Source of the DNA: Capra hircus
Taxonomy: Eukaryota > Chordata > Mammalia > Artiodactyla > Bovidae
DNA length: 64,000 nucleotides
Direction: 5' to 3'
NCBI RefSeq assembly: GCF_001704415.2
Contig: NC_030811.1
Span: 58,083,591-58,147,590 of the forward strand
Shown: piece after piece, positions 1 to 11,571 of the stretch
How the letters are laid out: each line of letters opens with the position of its first letter
Numbering within the stretch: position 1 is the first letter of the stretch
Program-made: the position numbers and the translations under genes
Notes under the pieces: model-generated
Told to the model about the DNA's origin: nothing
What the model saw: the letters and a program-made list of their open reading frames with translations, nothing else
The model's database searches: none

Positions 1-294
1 CAGTTTTTGCAGCGATTCTGTCCCTGCTGGTCTTTATTCTCCCCGAACAATAGCAGCCAGGTGTCACCAGGATCACGAACCAGCACAGCTGCAGGTCTCC
101 ATAAAGTGCCGGGGCTTGACACCCTCTTGGAGAATGGCTTGAATCTTCACCTTAAACTTGGGGAGCTTCTGGCCAATCCAGTGACGAAGCTGCAGGGCCA
201 GGTTCCTTCCTGAGCCTCTTGGTGGCTTGCCCGAACATGCATCCTCTGATGTCACCCCTTGAACCAGGTCCTTGAGGCAGGGCACTGGAAGCAT
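1..294 (-). other. Unrecognised short frame followed by AATAAA
   Basis: A 73-codon frame runs on the minus strand from 294 to a stop at 73. AATAAA lies on the same strand at 38-33, about 35 bases past the stop, the layout of a terminal exon or a retrocopy. The frame has a basic stretch (WIGQKLPKFKVK) and no domain I recognise. It could be the end of a gene lying to the left, a processed pseudogene, or chance. There is no A-rich tail or flanking duplication in view. No function is proposed. Confidence 0.2.
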
Positions 295-1359
295 CTATGC
301 TCTTTGGAAGGTGTTACCCCTTAGAGCAGGGCTTCCATGTGTATGGGAATCCCCTGGGATCTGGGGGAAATGCAGGTTTGGATTCAGCCTGAGATTCTGT
401 GTTTCTAACAAGCTTCCAGGTGAGATTACTGTTGCCCCCAACAGTAATCTCTGAAACTATGCTCTGGGACTATGTTTTCACTCACAAGGGCTTAGAGGCT
501 CTCTCAGCCCCAGGGTGGGACTAGAGCTGAGATCTGAGTGGTGTCTGTGAGGCTGTGAGGCAGCTGCTCAGCTGGAGTCAGCTGTGATGCCATCGGCCCC
601 TGAGCAGACACCCAGACACAGCAGCAGGGACCAGCCCTCAGGGAAGAGTTGAAGATGAAAGTAATGATCAGAGACGCTCACAGAAAAAAAAAGTGGGGGA
701 TAGATATCCGTGGTGGTCTTATTGGAAGATGAGATACAGGGTTGGGGGTGGACGATATGTCATGTGAGGAATTTCCAAAATGAAGTCACACACAGGAAGA
801 CCCCAGTCCTTCTTCACTTCACCCCCAGAGCTTTTGGGGGGTTTTCCCCAGAAAGGATGGGCCAGACAAACTAGGTATAATCATAAACTTAGGGTGGGAA
901 AGTTTGAAGGATTTCAACAGGCTCTGGGCTGTGTGGGTGGTTTCTGGGTGTTTGAGACCTGGCTCTGGGCTAATTGAGGGCAGGAGGAATACTGGCTTGT
1001 TCTGTGTGAGTTTAATAAAGGAGATGATGTAGGTGTGGTCTCTGGGTTGGTTGGTTTGTATATCACAGGAGCACTCTTGGGAAAGTCATTCACTACCTTT
1101 AGAAATTAGCTGGCCCTGGGAGGGGCAGTCTCTCCAAGATCAGGGCTCTAAATGTCAGAGTATCAATAATGCAAAAATGTTTAAAAATATAGTCCATTTT
1201 ACTATGCATAATCAACCTTCAAAAATGCCACTGAGGTCTTTAAATGACACAGAGCTAAATCAATTGCAGGGTAAGAAGTTTTGTGTACTTTTTAGAATCT
1301 TGTGAGCTGGACACAGGCTTCAGGGCTCTTCCACTCTCCTGTTTAAATGATGATCCTCA
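295..1359. other. No gene recognised
   Basis: I see no convincing gene or recognisable repeat in this stretch. Short frames occur on both strands without splice context or recognisable protein similarity. An AATAAA occurs on the plus strand near 1013 but follows no convincing coding region. Confidence 0.4.
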
Positions 1360-1905
1360 GAATTTTAGCATCAGCTTTTACAAAGCACTTTCTTTCACAC
1401 ATTTTACTTTATTTAATTTCCATAACCATTCTAAGAGATGAGCATTTGGTTCCTATTTGATTCATAAAGAAGCAGTCTGGTAGGGTTTGGGGTCAGGGGA
1501 GTGAAAAACAAGGGATACATTAGCATGTGTGAAGTTCTCCTAAGGGGACACACTAACACATATTAAGCTCTCCTAAAGGATTCCCTGGTGGCTCAGATGG
1601 TGAAGAATCTACCTGCAGTGTGGGAGACCTCTTTGTTCCCTGAGTTGGGAATATTCCCTGGAGAAGGGAATGGCTACCTATTTCAGTATTCTTGCCTGGA
1701 GAATTCCATGGACAGAGGAGTCTAGTGAGCTACAGTCCATGGAGTCCCAAGGAGTCGGACATGACTGCAAGGTAGTGTTCTCCTTAGGTTCAGAGAAGTT
1801 AAGTGACCCTAGGTGAAAGCCAGAAGCTGAAATGTCCCCCTGGGTTAGGCAATGAACCCACATTGGCTTGTTCTCAAAACCAATACCCTTTCCACTATAT
1901 TCACT
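1360..1905 (-). repeat. MIR-like SINE remnant, split by Bov-tA
   Basis: The flanks of the Bov-tA at 1578-1769 resemble the antisense of MIR. They have an ATTTAATTTCCATAACC-type block on the left and a GAAGTTAAGTGACC block followed by TGAACCCA on the right. The element is highly diverged and its ends are approximate. Confidence 0.35.
1578..1769 (+). mobile_element. Bov-tA-type SINE
   Basis: The tRNA-derived head (TTCCCTGGTGGCTCAGATGG) is followed by the usual body: GGAGAAGGGAATGGC, CAGTATTCTTGCCTGGAGAA, CCATGGACAGAGGAG and the end GAGTCGGACATGACTG. This is the ruminant tRNA/BovB-derived SINE in plus orientation, moderately diverged. Confidence 0.85.
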
Positions 1906-2183
1906 GATTCAAGCAGTAGTGGCAAACCCCCATATGTCCCAGATGCTTTTCTGGATGCCGTACAAAGCTGGATATACAAAGCTGAGCAAAATAGATGGCA
2001 CACTCCCTCATCTTGAGCAGTTTACAGAAGAGTAGGGAGAAAGATATTAATAAATTTATCATCAAAATATAAAATGAGAATGGTGCTTAAAAATTTGAAG
2101 GAACACTTGTGAAGCACTGAGCCCACCTCCAAAATCCTGGGCCAGGAGCTGGGTCTAGGACCTGTTTTACCAACCCTGCAGCT

Positions 2184-2434
2184 CATGGCACCCCACTCCA
2201 GTCCTCTTGCCTGGAAAATCCCATGAATGGAGGAGCCTGGTAGGCTGCAGTCCATGGGGTCGCTAAGAGTCGGACACGACTGAGCGACTTCACTTTCACT
2301 CTTCACTTTCATGCACTGGAGAAGGACATGGCAACCCACTCCAGTGTTCTTGCCTGGAGAATCCCAGGGACGGGGGAGCCTGGTGGGCTGCCATCTCTGG
2401 GGTCACACAGAGTCGGACATGACTGAAGTGACCT
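2184..2434 (+). mobile_element. Bov-A2-type dimeric SINE
   Basis: Two related units lie head to tail. Each has the core CCCACTCCAGTNNTCTTGCC, a CCATG/CCAGG block and the end GAGTCGGACACGACTGA. They are joined by a CTTTCACTCTTCACTTTC linker, the layout of Bov-A2. Orientation is plus. Confidence 0.85.
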
Positions 2435-2799
2435 GCTCAGGGCATTGTAGCTCTTTCCTGGTCCATGATAACTGCCAAGGCATCTCCTACATGACAGGTA
2501 CTCCCTGACCCTTCACTGCCCATTTTTTCCTCTAGCAGGTCAGGAGAGTGATGGCCAGTCAAACTAGATTTCAACAGTATCAGAAGACAAGGTAGAGAAA
2601 GCCAAGAAATACGTTTTTAAGGGTGGTTAGGAAAAATCCCAGAAATGCGAGTCTGCCTGAAAGAGATTTCTTCTTCAGAAGCATTTGTTACCTACATAAC
2701 AATACCAAGACTCCTCCCTTTTCTTTTAAAATTCTGACTCAGGGTGTGTTGAAGGGAAGATTTTTTTGAGAGGGGGAAGCTGTTGGGAAGGTTCCCCTG

Positions 2800-3080
2800 C
2801 TCTTTAGGGGGAGCCACAGGAAGAGACACTCTGAGTACTGAGAGGTCTGATAGAGATGCTTCAATGTGGCTGCTGACACCGAGGACACAGTGCCCAGGGG
2901 GCCTGAGCAGACCGTCAGACCTTGGTCCTCGGTGCCATCACTGGACCACCAAAGCAGCTGTGCCTGAAGTCCTCCTACCTCAGAACTTCCTAAAACCCAA
3001 GATAATAAAATCCTTGTTTAAACCAATTTGAGATGGAGTTTCTTCAAGACAAATATATTTTAACTGATGCATTAAAACTG
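2800..3080 (+). repeat. MaLR-like LTR 3' part
   Basis: The order of blocks is that of an ERVL-MaLR LTR end: GAGGACACAGTGCCCAG, then GCCATCACTGGACCACC, CAGAACTTCC, and AGATAATAAAATCC just before a TTGTTTAAACCA block. The AATAAA there would be the LTR's own polyadenylation signal. Only the 3' portion is recognisable and the family name is from memory. Confidence 0.4.
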
Positions 3081-3195
3081 TTTTATTTTTAGTGTCATGA
3101 AGTTTACTTTCAACTCCATGGGAGCAAAGTCATTGATGTCTTCTACCTAGATCAAAGGTATCTTTTTAAGTAAATGTTTTATTGAAATATAGCTA

Positions 3196-3402
3196 CCTGA
3201 TACAAAGAGCTGACTCACTGGGATGCTGGGAAAGATTGAGGGCAGGAGGAGAAGGGGATGACAAAGGATGAGATGGCTGGATGGCATCATCAACTCTATG
3301 GACATGAGTTTGAGCAAACTCTGGGAAGGACAGGGAAGCTTGTGCTGCAGTCCACAGGGTCGCAAAGAGTTGGACAGGACTGGGCCACTGAACAACAAGG
3401 AT
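3196..3402 (+). mobile_element. BovB LINE 3' terminus
   Basis: This is the 3'-most roughly 200 bases of BovB in sense orientation. It runs from GAGCTGACTCA through GATGCTGGGAAAGATTGAGG and GGACATGAGTTTGAG to AAAGAGTTGGACAGGACTG. It is a 5'-truncated, non-coding copy. Confidence 0.8.
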
Positions 3403-4239
3403 ACATTTGAAAACTTGTACAAATCCTAGATACACAATTTGATGAATTATGATAATGGAAACACATGCATGCAATCATCCAGGTTGGACCTAGAAAAAAT
3501 TGGAGAAATTTGGATAAGTAGAAGTTAAAGAGCCAGCCAGGCATGGTACGTAAAAGGAAAAAACATGAGTCTAAGTCCCAGGATAAGACCTTGTGAAGTA
3601 TAGAAGGGAGACTATGAGGATACAGCTTGACAAATATGGATCATTAGGATAAAGAAAGTCCATTCAGACTCATTCATTATGTGAATTTTAATAGACTTGT
3701 CCTGCTGATGGACCTTGTTGTTGGGACCCAACAGTTCTATTCCTATTAGGAATATAAAGGGGAAGAATCCAAGAAATACCCAATCTAAGATGAACAGCCA
3801 CTTAGAAAAACACAGGTTAGTAAACACACATCTATTTTCTTGCCCTTTTAGCTGAGAGGGACTAAAAGCAGTGACCCTGCAGGAGCAATGAGCACTTAGT
3901 GATTCTATTACCATTCTCTAATGCGAGACGTCATGGTTTCTCTAGAGCTGACTCCACTGCTGGGGCAGGAAATACAAGTTGAGGCTGGAGCATCTTGCAG
4001 GTGCACTTTTCTCCAAGAATGTCAGGCCCATCGTCATTGGCGCTCACCGTGTGATTGATTTTACAAAGGTCAGAGCTATGATGGGAGACCTGAAATGTCA
4101 CTGTGGTCACTCATCTCCCTCCTTCATCCATGGCCATTGACAACGCTGGTGTAAAGATGGTGTCGTGGGTTGAAAACCGGTCACTCAGATATAACAGGTT
4201 GGAACTACTGAAACTTGTAAATGTTATAAAGAAGAAGAA

Positions 4240-4611
4240 TCATTGTAGGTATGACTAAATTAAGGATCTTGACATGGGGAGATTATCCTGGAATATCAGG
4301 ATGGGCTATAATGTGATTACAAGGGCCCTTATAAAAGAGCACAGTGACAATTCACACAGGGAAGAAAGGTAATGTGACTGCAGAAGCAGAGACTGAAGTA
4401 GCCACAAGTCAAGGAAAGCCAGCTGCCATCAGAAGCTGAAAGAGGCAAGGAACAGATTTTCCCCAGAGCACCCAAAAGGAGTGCCATCCTACACCTTGAT
4501 TTCAGCCCACTGATACTGATTTCAGATCTCCAGAACAGTGGGAGAATAAATTTCTTCTATTTTAAGATACCAAATTTTGGGGAATTTGTTATAGCAGCGG
4601 CTGGGCCAAAG
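4240..4611 (+). repeat. MLT1-type MaLR LTR
   Basis: Blocks occur in consensus order: TTAAGGATCTTGACATGGGGAGATTATCC, a GGGCCCTTATAA block, the AAGCCAGCTGCCATCAGAAGC block, CACCTTGATTTCAGCCCA, CTCCAGAACAGTGGGAGAATAAATTTC, and the end AATTTGTTATAGCAGC. This is the MLT1 layout (ERVL-MaLR). It is non-coding; the subfamily is not determined. Confidence 0.65.
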
Positions 4612-4617
4612 CGGAAA

Positions 4618-4909
4618 TGACTCTCAGTTGTGGGTGTGTCTGGTGGTGAAAGTAAAGTCCAATGTTGTAAAGAACAATATTGCATAGGAAATTGGAATGT
4701 TAGGTCCACGAATCAAGGTAAATTGGATGTGGTCAAGCAGGAGATGGCAAAAGTAAATATCAACATCTTGAGGAATCAGTGAACTAAAATGGACATGAAT
4801 GGGCAAATTTAATTCAGATGACCATTATATCGACTACTGTGGGCAAGAATCCCTTAAAAGAAATGGAATAGAGCTCACAGTCAACAATAGAGTCTGAAAT
4901 GCAGGAAAC
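4618..4909 (+). mobile_element. BovB fragment, endonuclease region
   Basis: The sequence matches the BovB region encoding the start of the apurinic-type endonuclease. Blocks include GGTGGTGAAAGTAAAGTCC, AGAACAATATTGCATAGGAA, GGAATGTTAGGTCCACGAATC and GACCATTATATCGACTACTGTGGGCAAG. Fragments such as GNWNVRS and SDDHYI are readable, but stops and shifts break the frame. It lies directly behind an MLT1 LTR. Confidence 0.7.
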
Positions 4910-5774
4910 TAATACCTATGGAAAAATATGCATTTCACTAATAAGTGAGAAAACACACCCTCTGAAGTTCCTGATCTTCTCTTGTTGGTCTAGGTCTTGT
5001 CTTGGGTTCTTAGTCTGTCCTCTTGGGAACAACTGCCCCAACCCCCGCCACAGCTACCCTAGGCAGTGACTGTGTCCTCTAAGCAGGTCTCCTCGTGAGG
5101 CGCCCTCATCTATGACAAATCTCTCCGCTTCCTGCCCCCAAGTTGTCCCACTGGTTCTCCTTCTCTGCCCCTGCTCATCATGCCTGGTGTTCTGCTCACA
5201 AGAGACAAGGAAGCACTGAGACCTCATCCCCGTTCCCATACGCTACCCTCAGACTCTTATCTTTGGCTTCAAAGAGAGCATACCTCTGCACTTCTGCTGT
5301 AACACTAATGTGCTCAGACTTCACAGGACATGTTAGGCCGTGGCAAGCTTTCTGGGGAAAATGGTCAATTGAGTAGCGTCACAAGGTGCAAAAGCAAGGA
5401 CATGAATAAGAGAATCCAAGGACTGAATGAGGGAAATGGCACAACCTGATTGCTCTAGTGATGAAGAAAAAGTGAGCAAGGAGGGAAGGAGTTGCAAGGT
5501 CACTTGCAGGTGGCGGGAAGATGAGTGGCATCAGGAGCGAGGTTATGGGCAGTGGCTGGGGCACGCCTATCCTGGCAGGTGGAGTCAGAGCTGCCCTTTG
5601 ACCTGGGGTCTGGTGCCACCACACTGAAAGAGGCATTGCCAGGCTGGGTGGGGCAAAGGTTGGATGTGGTCTCCCTATCCCACACAGCCAACTGTGGTGC
5701 TCCTATCCTAGTAGGTTGAGAAATAGCCAGCCCCCCTCCCAAAAGACGTTCGGCTCTCAGTCTCAGAATCGTTT

Positions 5775-6105
5775 ACCTGACAGTGGAGGGAACTTTGCAG
5801 ACATGGTTAAGTTAAGGGTCTCAGGATGGGGAGATTATGCCCAATGTAATCACAAGGTTCTGACAAGAGAGACGCAGGAGACTCAGAGTCTGTAGCGGGA
5901 GATGTGATGACAGAAGCAGAAGTTGGAATGCAGTGGAGTAGAGGTGGCTTCTAGATTTTGAAAAAAGGAAGGTAATAGACTCTTCCTGAAGCCTCCAGAA
6001 GGAACACAGCCCTGCTGACATCTTGGTTTTAGATTTCTGACTTCTAGAACTGTGTAGTTTTCAGTCACTAGGTTTGTAGCAATTTGTCACAGTGGCTGTA
6101 AGAGA
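5775..6105 (+). repeat. MLT1-type MaLR LTR, second copy
   Basis: This has the same layout as the copies at 4240 and 8158: AACTTTGCAGACATGGTTAAGTTAAGG, CAGGATGGGGAGATTATGCCCAATGTAATCACAAGG, GCCTCCAGAAGGAACACAGCCCTGCTGACA, TTCTAGAACTGTG and GCAATTTGTCACAG. The A-rich signal near the end is degraded. It directly precedes the inverted repeat that starts at 6241. Confidence 0.65.
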
Positions 6106-6240
6106 TGCATATATCCCCATATAGTCCAGGGAGGGCTGATGGGCGCACATGAGGCTTTGGATTTTTGCTGAGACCTCAAGGAGCAAGGTATGCTGCAAAT
6201 GGCAGGATCAGCGCCGTCTGAGGTCCCCAGTTGAGAGTTA

Positions 6241-6574
6241 GGAAAGAAGAACAGAACCCAGCATCCCCACAGTGCCAGAGTGAAGCAAGGCACACTTCTG
6301 GTGACAGATGGAATGGCTGTGCCCCGCTGGCACTAGCATATACAATGCCATCATCTCCGGGTCATTCACTCACTTGAAAGAATGCTTTTTATGTTGCCCA
6401 AAAGGTCATCCATCTAGCTGGTGAGGCCAGTGTCCACCCAGAGCCCCTGGATCCTTCTCCAGGTTGACGGCATGTATGTGCTAGTGCCAGCGGGGCACAG
6501 CCATTCCATCTGTCACCAGAACTGTGACCTGCTTCACCCTGGCACTGTGGGGACACTGGGTTCTGTTCTTTCCT
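6241..6574. repeat. Inverted repeat, ~100-bp arms, 132-bp spacer
   Basis: The left arm (6241-6342) reads GGAAAGAAGAACAGAACCCA onward to GGCACTAGCATATA. The right arm (6475-6574) is its reverse complement with about 10% differences. The best-preserved core is TTCTGGTGACAGATGGAATG, followed by GCTGTGCCCCGCTGGCACTAG. Weaker similarity extends outward to about 6228 and 6590. The spacer (6343-6474) is non-repetitive. It could be a palindromic MITE-like element, a local inverted duplication, or two copies of an unnamed repeat. I do not recognise the family. Confidence 0.85.
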
Positions 6575-7167
6575 GATTCTCACCCAAAGAGAGGAAAGGG
6601 AGCCAGCAAAAGTGAGTTTGGGAAGACTGTGGGATGCAAGGAAGGCACTTCTCCAGCCCAGCCAGCCTGCCAGGCCAGCACCAGTGTCACCACTCTGCCA
6701 ACTGCAGCTGGCATCCCAGACGCTTGCAAATTGAAGGTGAAGAAACAGGGGACCTCTGGCTGCCTGCAGGCTCCCTTTCTCCACTCTGTGTTCCATTCCC
6801 TTCATACAAGCAATTTCAAGCTACCTCCCTGCAAAGCATTAACGTAATAGGCTGAGCCCTGGCAGTACCATCCTGGTTCTTTCATTTGAAGCACGTGTTC
6901 ATTATAGACTTTCAAATAAATCATATTGCTGGCTCCAAAACAGAATGTTCCTCTGGGCTCATGTGCAACTTAGGAAACAACAGGACCACAGTCTCTGTGA
7001 CATGCCAGGCATTCAGGTCTGACTATCAAAAGCTAGAGAGTGCCTGAAATTAGAGCTATGTTCCTATTGTGTTCTGAAAGTAATGACCACCGATCTACTG
7101 GTGCATTTTCTGTAGAGAAAGTAACAGTAATAATAGAATAGTAATAATTTGCATGCACCTGCCCTGC

Positions 7168-7292
7168 CTGAACCCACTCCAGTGTTCTTGCCTGGAGAAT
7201 CCCAGGGATGAGGGAGCCTGGTGGGCTGCCGTCTCTGGGGTCGCACAGAGTCAGACACGACTGAAGCGATTTAGCAGCAACAGCAGCAGCCC
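7168..7292 (+). mobile_element. Bov-A2 second-unit fragment with AGC tail
   Basis: One Bov-A2 unit runs from ACCCACTCCAGTGTTCTTGCC to CACAGAGTCAGACACGACTGAAGCGATTTAGC. It ends in the CAGCAACAGCAGCAGC tail typical of this family. It is 5'-truncated and in plus orientation. Confidence 0.85.
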
Positions 7293-8157
7293 TGCCTGAA
7301 GGGGACTGGAACACCAGGATGTAGGACAGTAGCAGGCAGTGGCCTAAGCCCTGGAAGGCTATGCAAGGCAGACTTTCCAGGCAGAGTTGAGTCAGTATCA
7401 ACACACTGAAACTTCTGATTCCAATACCAGTACTCTTTCCACTGCCCATTCGGTTCACTATTGGTAACCCCAATCTTTTTGCTGAAGCCCTCTGAATTCC
7501 AATATGCCTCCTAAGGGTAGTGCAACTCTCCAATAGTCCACCTAAACTCATGTTAGCTTTTTCTTTAACCTGACTTTTCAGGTTGGCTTGTGGGAGCAGA
7601 CGATGATTGGTCCTCATGCACAGTGTCTTGCTCCCTTCAGCAGGACCTCCACCTCTGGGCAGGCCCACCTTGGGTTCTTTCTCATCCACCTGCACTCTGC
7701 CTATAACTGGGTAGGAGATTTAGGCTGATATCTTACATTTTCAGGTAAGGGGAGTGAAGTTGCTTGGATTCCTCTCTTTATACTAGGAGTTGTTGCCTCT
7801 GGCACTTAATGAAAAGGCATATTGATTTCCATTTGGCTATTGATCCTCGTGTATAAACCTCTTAGGTAATGACACTGGGAGGCCGGTGTGGTTGAGTCCA
7901 GATCCCTTAACAAGTCCTATAGTTCAGGAAACAAAGCCATACGAGGTCATTTTGCAGGCTTTGGTCAGTAAGTAACTATAATTGAAGGGGAATGAGATCA
8001 ATTATATATCTTGATCAGTTGACACTTCATTATTTTAAAACCATATCATCGTATTTGGGCATTACTTAAATGACTTGCAAACTAGTTTTGATAAAGGCAG
8101 TAAATGAATTTGATTTAGGATTGTGTTGTACCAACACTTGTAGGACAAGGACAGACC

Positions 8158-8657
8158 TCTGTGGTAGGCAGAATAATGGCCTCCAAAAATGCCCACATCC
8201 TAATCTCCAAATTTAGGAATGTGTTAGATTATAGAGCAAAGGGGAATTAAGGTCGCAGATGCAATTAGGATTGCTGATCTCATGACTTGAAAACAGGGAA
8301 ATTATCCCAGCTTATATGGATAGACCCAGCATAATCAGGGGTCTTATGTGAAAGAGGTCCTTAAGTGAAAGTGGAAAAGGGTCAAGGTATGGCCCCAGAG
8401 AACTTGGCCTGACATGGTTGGCTTTGAAGAAGCGCAGGAGGAGCAAGTCAACAAATCTGAGTGGCCTCTAGAAGCTGGAAAAAGCAAGGACATGTATTCT
8501 CCCTTAGAAACTCCAGAAGGAACATAGCCCTGCTGACACCTTGAGTTTTAGCCCAGTGAGACCCATTCAGACTTCTGGCCTCCAGAACTGTAATAAATTT
8601 GTGCTGTTTTAAGCCACTGTGTTCAGGAAAATTTGTTACAGCTGCAATAGGAAACCC
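8158..8657 (+). repeat. MLT1C/D-like LTR, near full length
   Basis: It starts at TGTGGTAGGCAGAATAATGG and continues through CCCACATCCTAATCTCC, the GATGCAATTAGGATTG block, GAAATTATCCCAGCTTAT, TGGCCTCTAGAAGCTGG and CCTGCTGACACCTTGAG. It finishes with CTCCAGAACTGTAATAAATTTG, then AATTTGTTACAGCTGCAATAGGAAAC. This is the most complete of the three plus-strand MLT1 LTRs here; the AATAAA is intact. No internal retroviral region adjoins it, so it is a solo LTR. Confidence 0.7.
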
Positions 8658-9068
8658 TCTCAATCTGAATTTTTCATCTTTAGTACTATTGACATATAGG
8701 GCTGGAAAATTCTTTGTTCTGGGAGCTGTCTTGTGAACTGTAGGATCCCTCACTTCTACCCATTAGATGCCAGTTGAGCATCCCTCCCCAGGTTAAGACA
8801 ACCAAGAATGTCTCCAGACATTTCTTTGAGTGGGGAGAAGAAGGGGAAAATCATCCCTGGTTCAGAACCTCTACTCTAAACCTACCATCCTGTCCATTTC
8901 AATATGTACTTGCCCTCACACACATGGGATTTTGGTCACTGACCTTTTCTTTGTGGACGCTTCTGGACGAAGTCTTTGATGCCAATTGAAAACGAACTAC
9001 CACACAAAATTGGTATTAGTCTCTGATGTCTCAGAGTGAGTTTCTATCATTTCGACCAAGCTGGTTTG

Positions 9069-9211
9069 GAGTAGCTAATGACTTTGTTGTTTAGTCAGTA
9101 AGTCGTGTCTGACTCTTTTGCAGCTCTATGGACTGTAGCCTGCCAGGCTCCTCTGCTCATGGGATTTCCCAGGCAAGAATACTGGAGTGGGTTGCCATTT
9201 CCTTCTCCAAA
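9069..9211 (-). mobile_element. Bov-tA-type SINE with 12-bp target duplication
   Basis: This is a minus-strand SINE body (AAGTCGTGTCTGACTCTTTT, GGACTGTAGCCTGCCAGG, ACTGGAGTGGGTTGCCATTT). It is flanked by perfect direct copies of CAAGCTGGTTTG at 9057-9068 and 9212-9223, which fix the insertion limits. Confidence 0.9.
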
Positions 9212-9863
9212 CAAGCTGGTTTGATAAGAAGAGAGAAAAAGGAATCTGAACACACTATTAAGTAAAAAAAAGGACATAAAAACTGATATCTAGATGGATA
9301 CAAGGCAAAGTCTTCTCATTCCATGCAATGCTCTCTATCAATTAAGCCAGACTGGAGCATGCACGTGAGTAAGACATGATTTCTACCCTTAGGATCTCAC
9401 CGTCTCATAAGGGAGACTCAAAGGCAATTAAAAAAAAACTTTCAGTAGAGATTAGAAGGACTGTATACACACCATGGTCATATATTTTGAATTAAGAGTC
9501 TATGGCCTGGACACAAGCTCTGAGAAAGTATAACAATAGAAACAAATATTTGAAATCAAGACTGTCTCAGAAAATATGTCCATTTCACCCGTAAGAGGTA
9601 TATTCAGCAACGTGTATGGACCTAGAAAATATCATACTAAGTGAAATAAGTTAGAAAGAAAAAGACAAATATCATACAATATTGCTTACATGTGGAATCT
9701 AAAAAAATGATACAAATGACTTAAATGCAAAACAGAAATAGACTCAGACATAGAAAATAAACTTTTGGTTACCGAAGGGGAAAGAAAAGGAGAGGGATAA
9801 ATTAGGAGATCGGGATTAATATATACACACTACTAAAACAGATAACCAATAAGGACCTACTAT

Positions 9864-11470
9864 GTTGCGAAGAATACACAGAAGAACTGTACAAAAAAGA
9901 TCTTCATGACCCAGATAATCACGATGGTGTGATCACTCACCTAGAGCCAGACATGCTGGAATGTGAAGTCAAGTGGGCCTTAGAAACTATCACTATGAAC
10001 AAAGCTAGTGGAGGTCATAGAATTCCAGTTGAGCTATTTCAAATCCTGAAAGATGATGCTGCGAAAGTGCTGCACTCAATATGCCAGCAAATTTGGAAAA
10101 CTCAGCAGTGGCCACAGGACTGGAAAAGGTCAGTTTTCATTTCAATCCCAAAGAAAGGCAACGCCAAAGAATGCTCAAACTACTGCACAATTGCACTCAT
10201 CTCACACACTAGTAAAGTAATGCTCAAAATTCTCCAAGCCAGGCTTCAGCAATACATGAACCATGAACTTCCAGATGTTCAAGCTGGTTTTAGGAAAGGC
10301 AGAGGAACCAGAGATCAAATTGCCAACATCTGCTGGATCATCATAAAAGCAAGAGAGTTCCAAAAAAACATCTATTTCTGCTTTATTGACTACGCCAAAG
10401 CCTTTGACTGTGTGGATCACAATAAACCGTGGAAAATTCTGAAGGAGATGGGAATACCAGACCACCTAATCTGCCTCTTGAGAAACCTGTATGCAGGTCA
10501 GGAAGCAACAGTTAGAACTGGACACAGAACAACAGACTGGTTCCAAATAGGAAAAGGAGTACGTCAAGGCTGTATATTGTCACCCTGCTTATTTAACTTA
10601 TATGCAGAGCACATCATGAGAAATGCTGGGCTGGAGGAAGAACAAGCTGGAATCAAGATTGCCAGGAGAAATATCAATAACCTCAGATATGCAGATGACA
10701 CCACCCTTATGGCAGAAAGTGAAGAGGAACTAAAAAGCCTCTTGATGAAGTGAAAGAGGAGAGTGAAAAAGTTGGCCTAAAGCTCAACATTCAGAAAATA
10801 AGATCATAGCATCTGGTCCCATCACTTCATGGGAAATAGATGGGGAAACAGCGGAAACAGTGTCAGAGTTTATATTTTTGGGGCTCCAGAATCACTGCAG
10901 ATGGTGATTGCAGCCATGAAATTAAAAAGACACTTATTCTTTGGAAGGAAAGTTATGACCAACCTAGACAGTATATTAAAAAGCAGAGATATTACTTTGT
11001 CAACAATGCTCCGTCTAGTCAAGGCTATGGTTTCTCCAGTGGTCATGTATGGATGCAAGAGTTGGACTATAAAGAAAGCTGAGTGCCAAAGAATCGATGT
11101 TTTTGAACTGTGGTGTTGGAGAAGACTCTTGAGAGTCCCTTGGACTGCAAGGAGATCCAACCAGTCATCCTAAAGGAGATCAGTCCTGGGTGTTCTTTAG
11201 AAGGACTGATGCTAAAGCTGAAGCTCCAATACTTTGGCCACCTCATGTGAAGAGCAGACTCATTGGAAGAGACCAATCCCTGGGAGGGATTGGGGGCAGG
11301 AGGAGAAGGGGATGACAGAGGATGAGATGGCTGGATGGCATCTCCGACTCTAGGGACATGAGTTTGGGTAAACTCTGGGAGTTGGTGATGGACAGTGAGG
11401 CCTCTCGTGCTGCGATTCACGTGGTTGCAAAGAGTCGGACACGACTGAGCGACTGAACTGAACTGAACTG
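9864..11470 (+). mobile_element. BovB LINE, 5'-truncated, ~1.6 kb
   Basis: This is the longest BovB in the window. It covers the reverse-transcriptase coding region through the 3' terminus (CACGACTGAGCGACTGAACTGAACTGAACTG). It sits inside the L1 3' end between CCTACTAT and ATATAGC, with only 2-3 bases of apparent duplication. The coding frame is broken by a one-base loss near 10747 and by a further small change near 10800. It is not autonomous. Confidence 0.9.
9929..10753 (+). pseudogene. BovB reverse-transcriptase fragment
   Basis: A 274-codon open stretch encodes much of an RTE-clade reverse transcriptase. Readable family motifs are AGFRKGRGTRDQI, the FIDYAKAFDCVDH block with its aspartate, GVRQGCILSPCLFNLYAE, and the catalytic LRYADDTTLMAE near residues 250-262. 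There is no upstream endonuclease, so the element is 5'-truncated. It ends prematurely where the consensus ATGAAAGTG has lost an A, giving ATGAAGTGA. The downstream C-terminal sequence continues in another frame to about 11173. An inactive relic. Confidence 0.85.
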
Positions 11471-11571
11471 ATATAGCAAAGGGAACAATACTCAATATTT
11501 TATAATAACCTACAAAGGAAAATAATGTGAAAAGAACATAGATGTATAGACATATACGTATATGTGTATCC

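Noticed and set aside
5500..5742. Possible tandem duplication around CCTATCCTGGCAGGT / CCTATCCTAGTAGGT
   Set aside because: Only about 12 of 15 bases match and the flanks do not align, so it is too short to call a repeat.
6389..6805. 138-codon minus-strand open frame
   Set aside because: It overlaps the right arm and spacer of the inverted repeat, has no recognisable motif or splice context, and has an equally long plus-strand rival (6524-6847). Treated as chance.
7033..7695. 220-codon minus-strand open frame
   Set aside because: It runs through the antisense of the Bov-A2 fragment at 7168-7292 and unrelated flanks. No domain is visible and there is no support for a gene.
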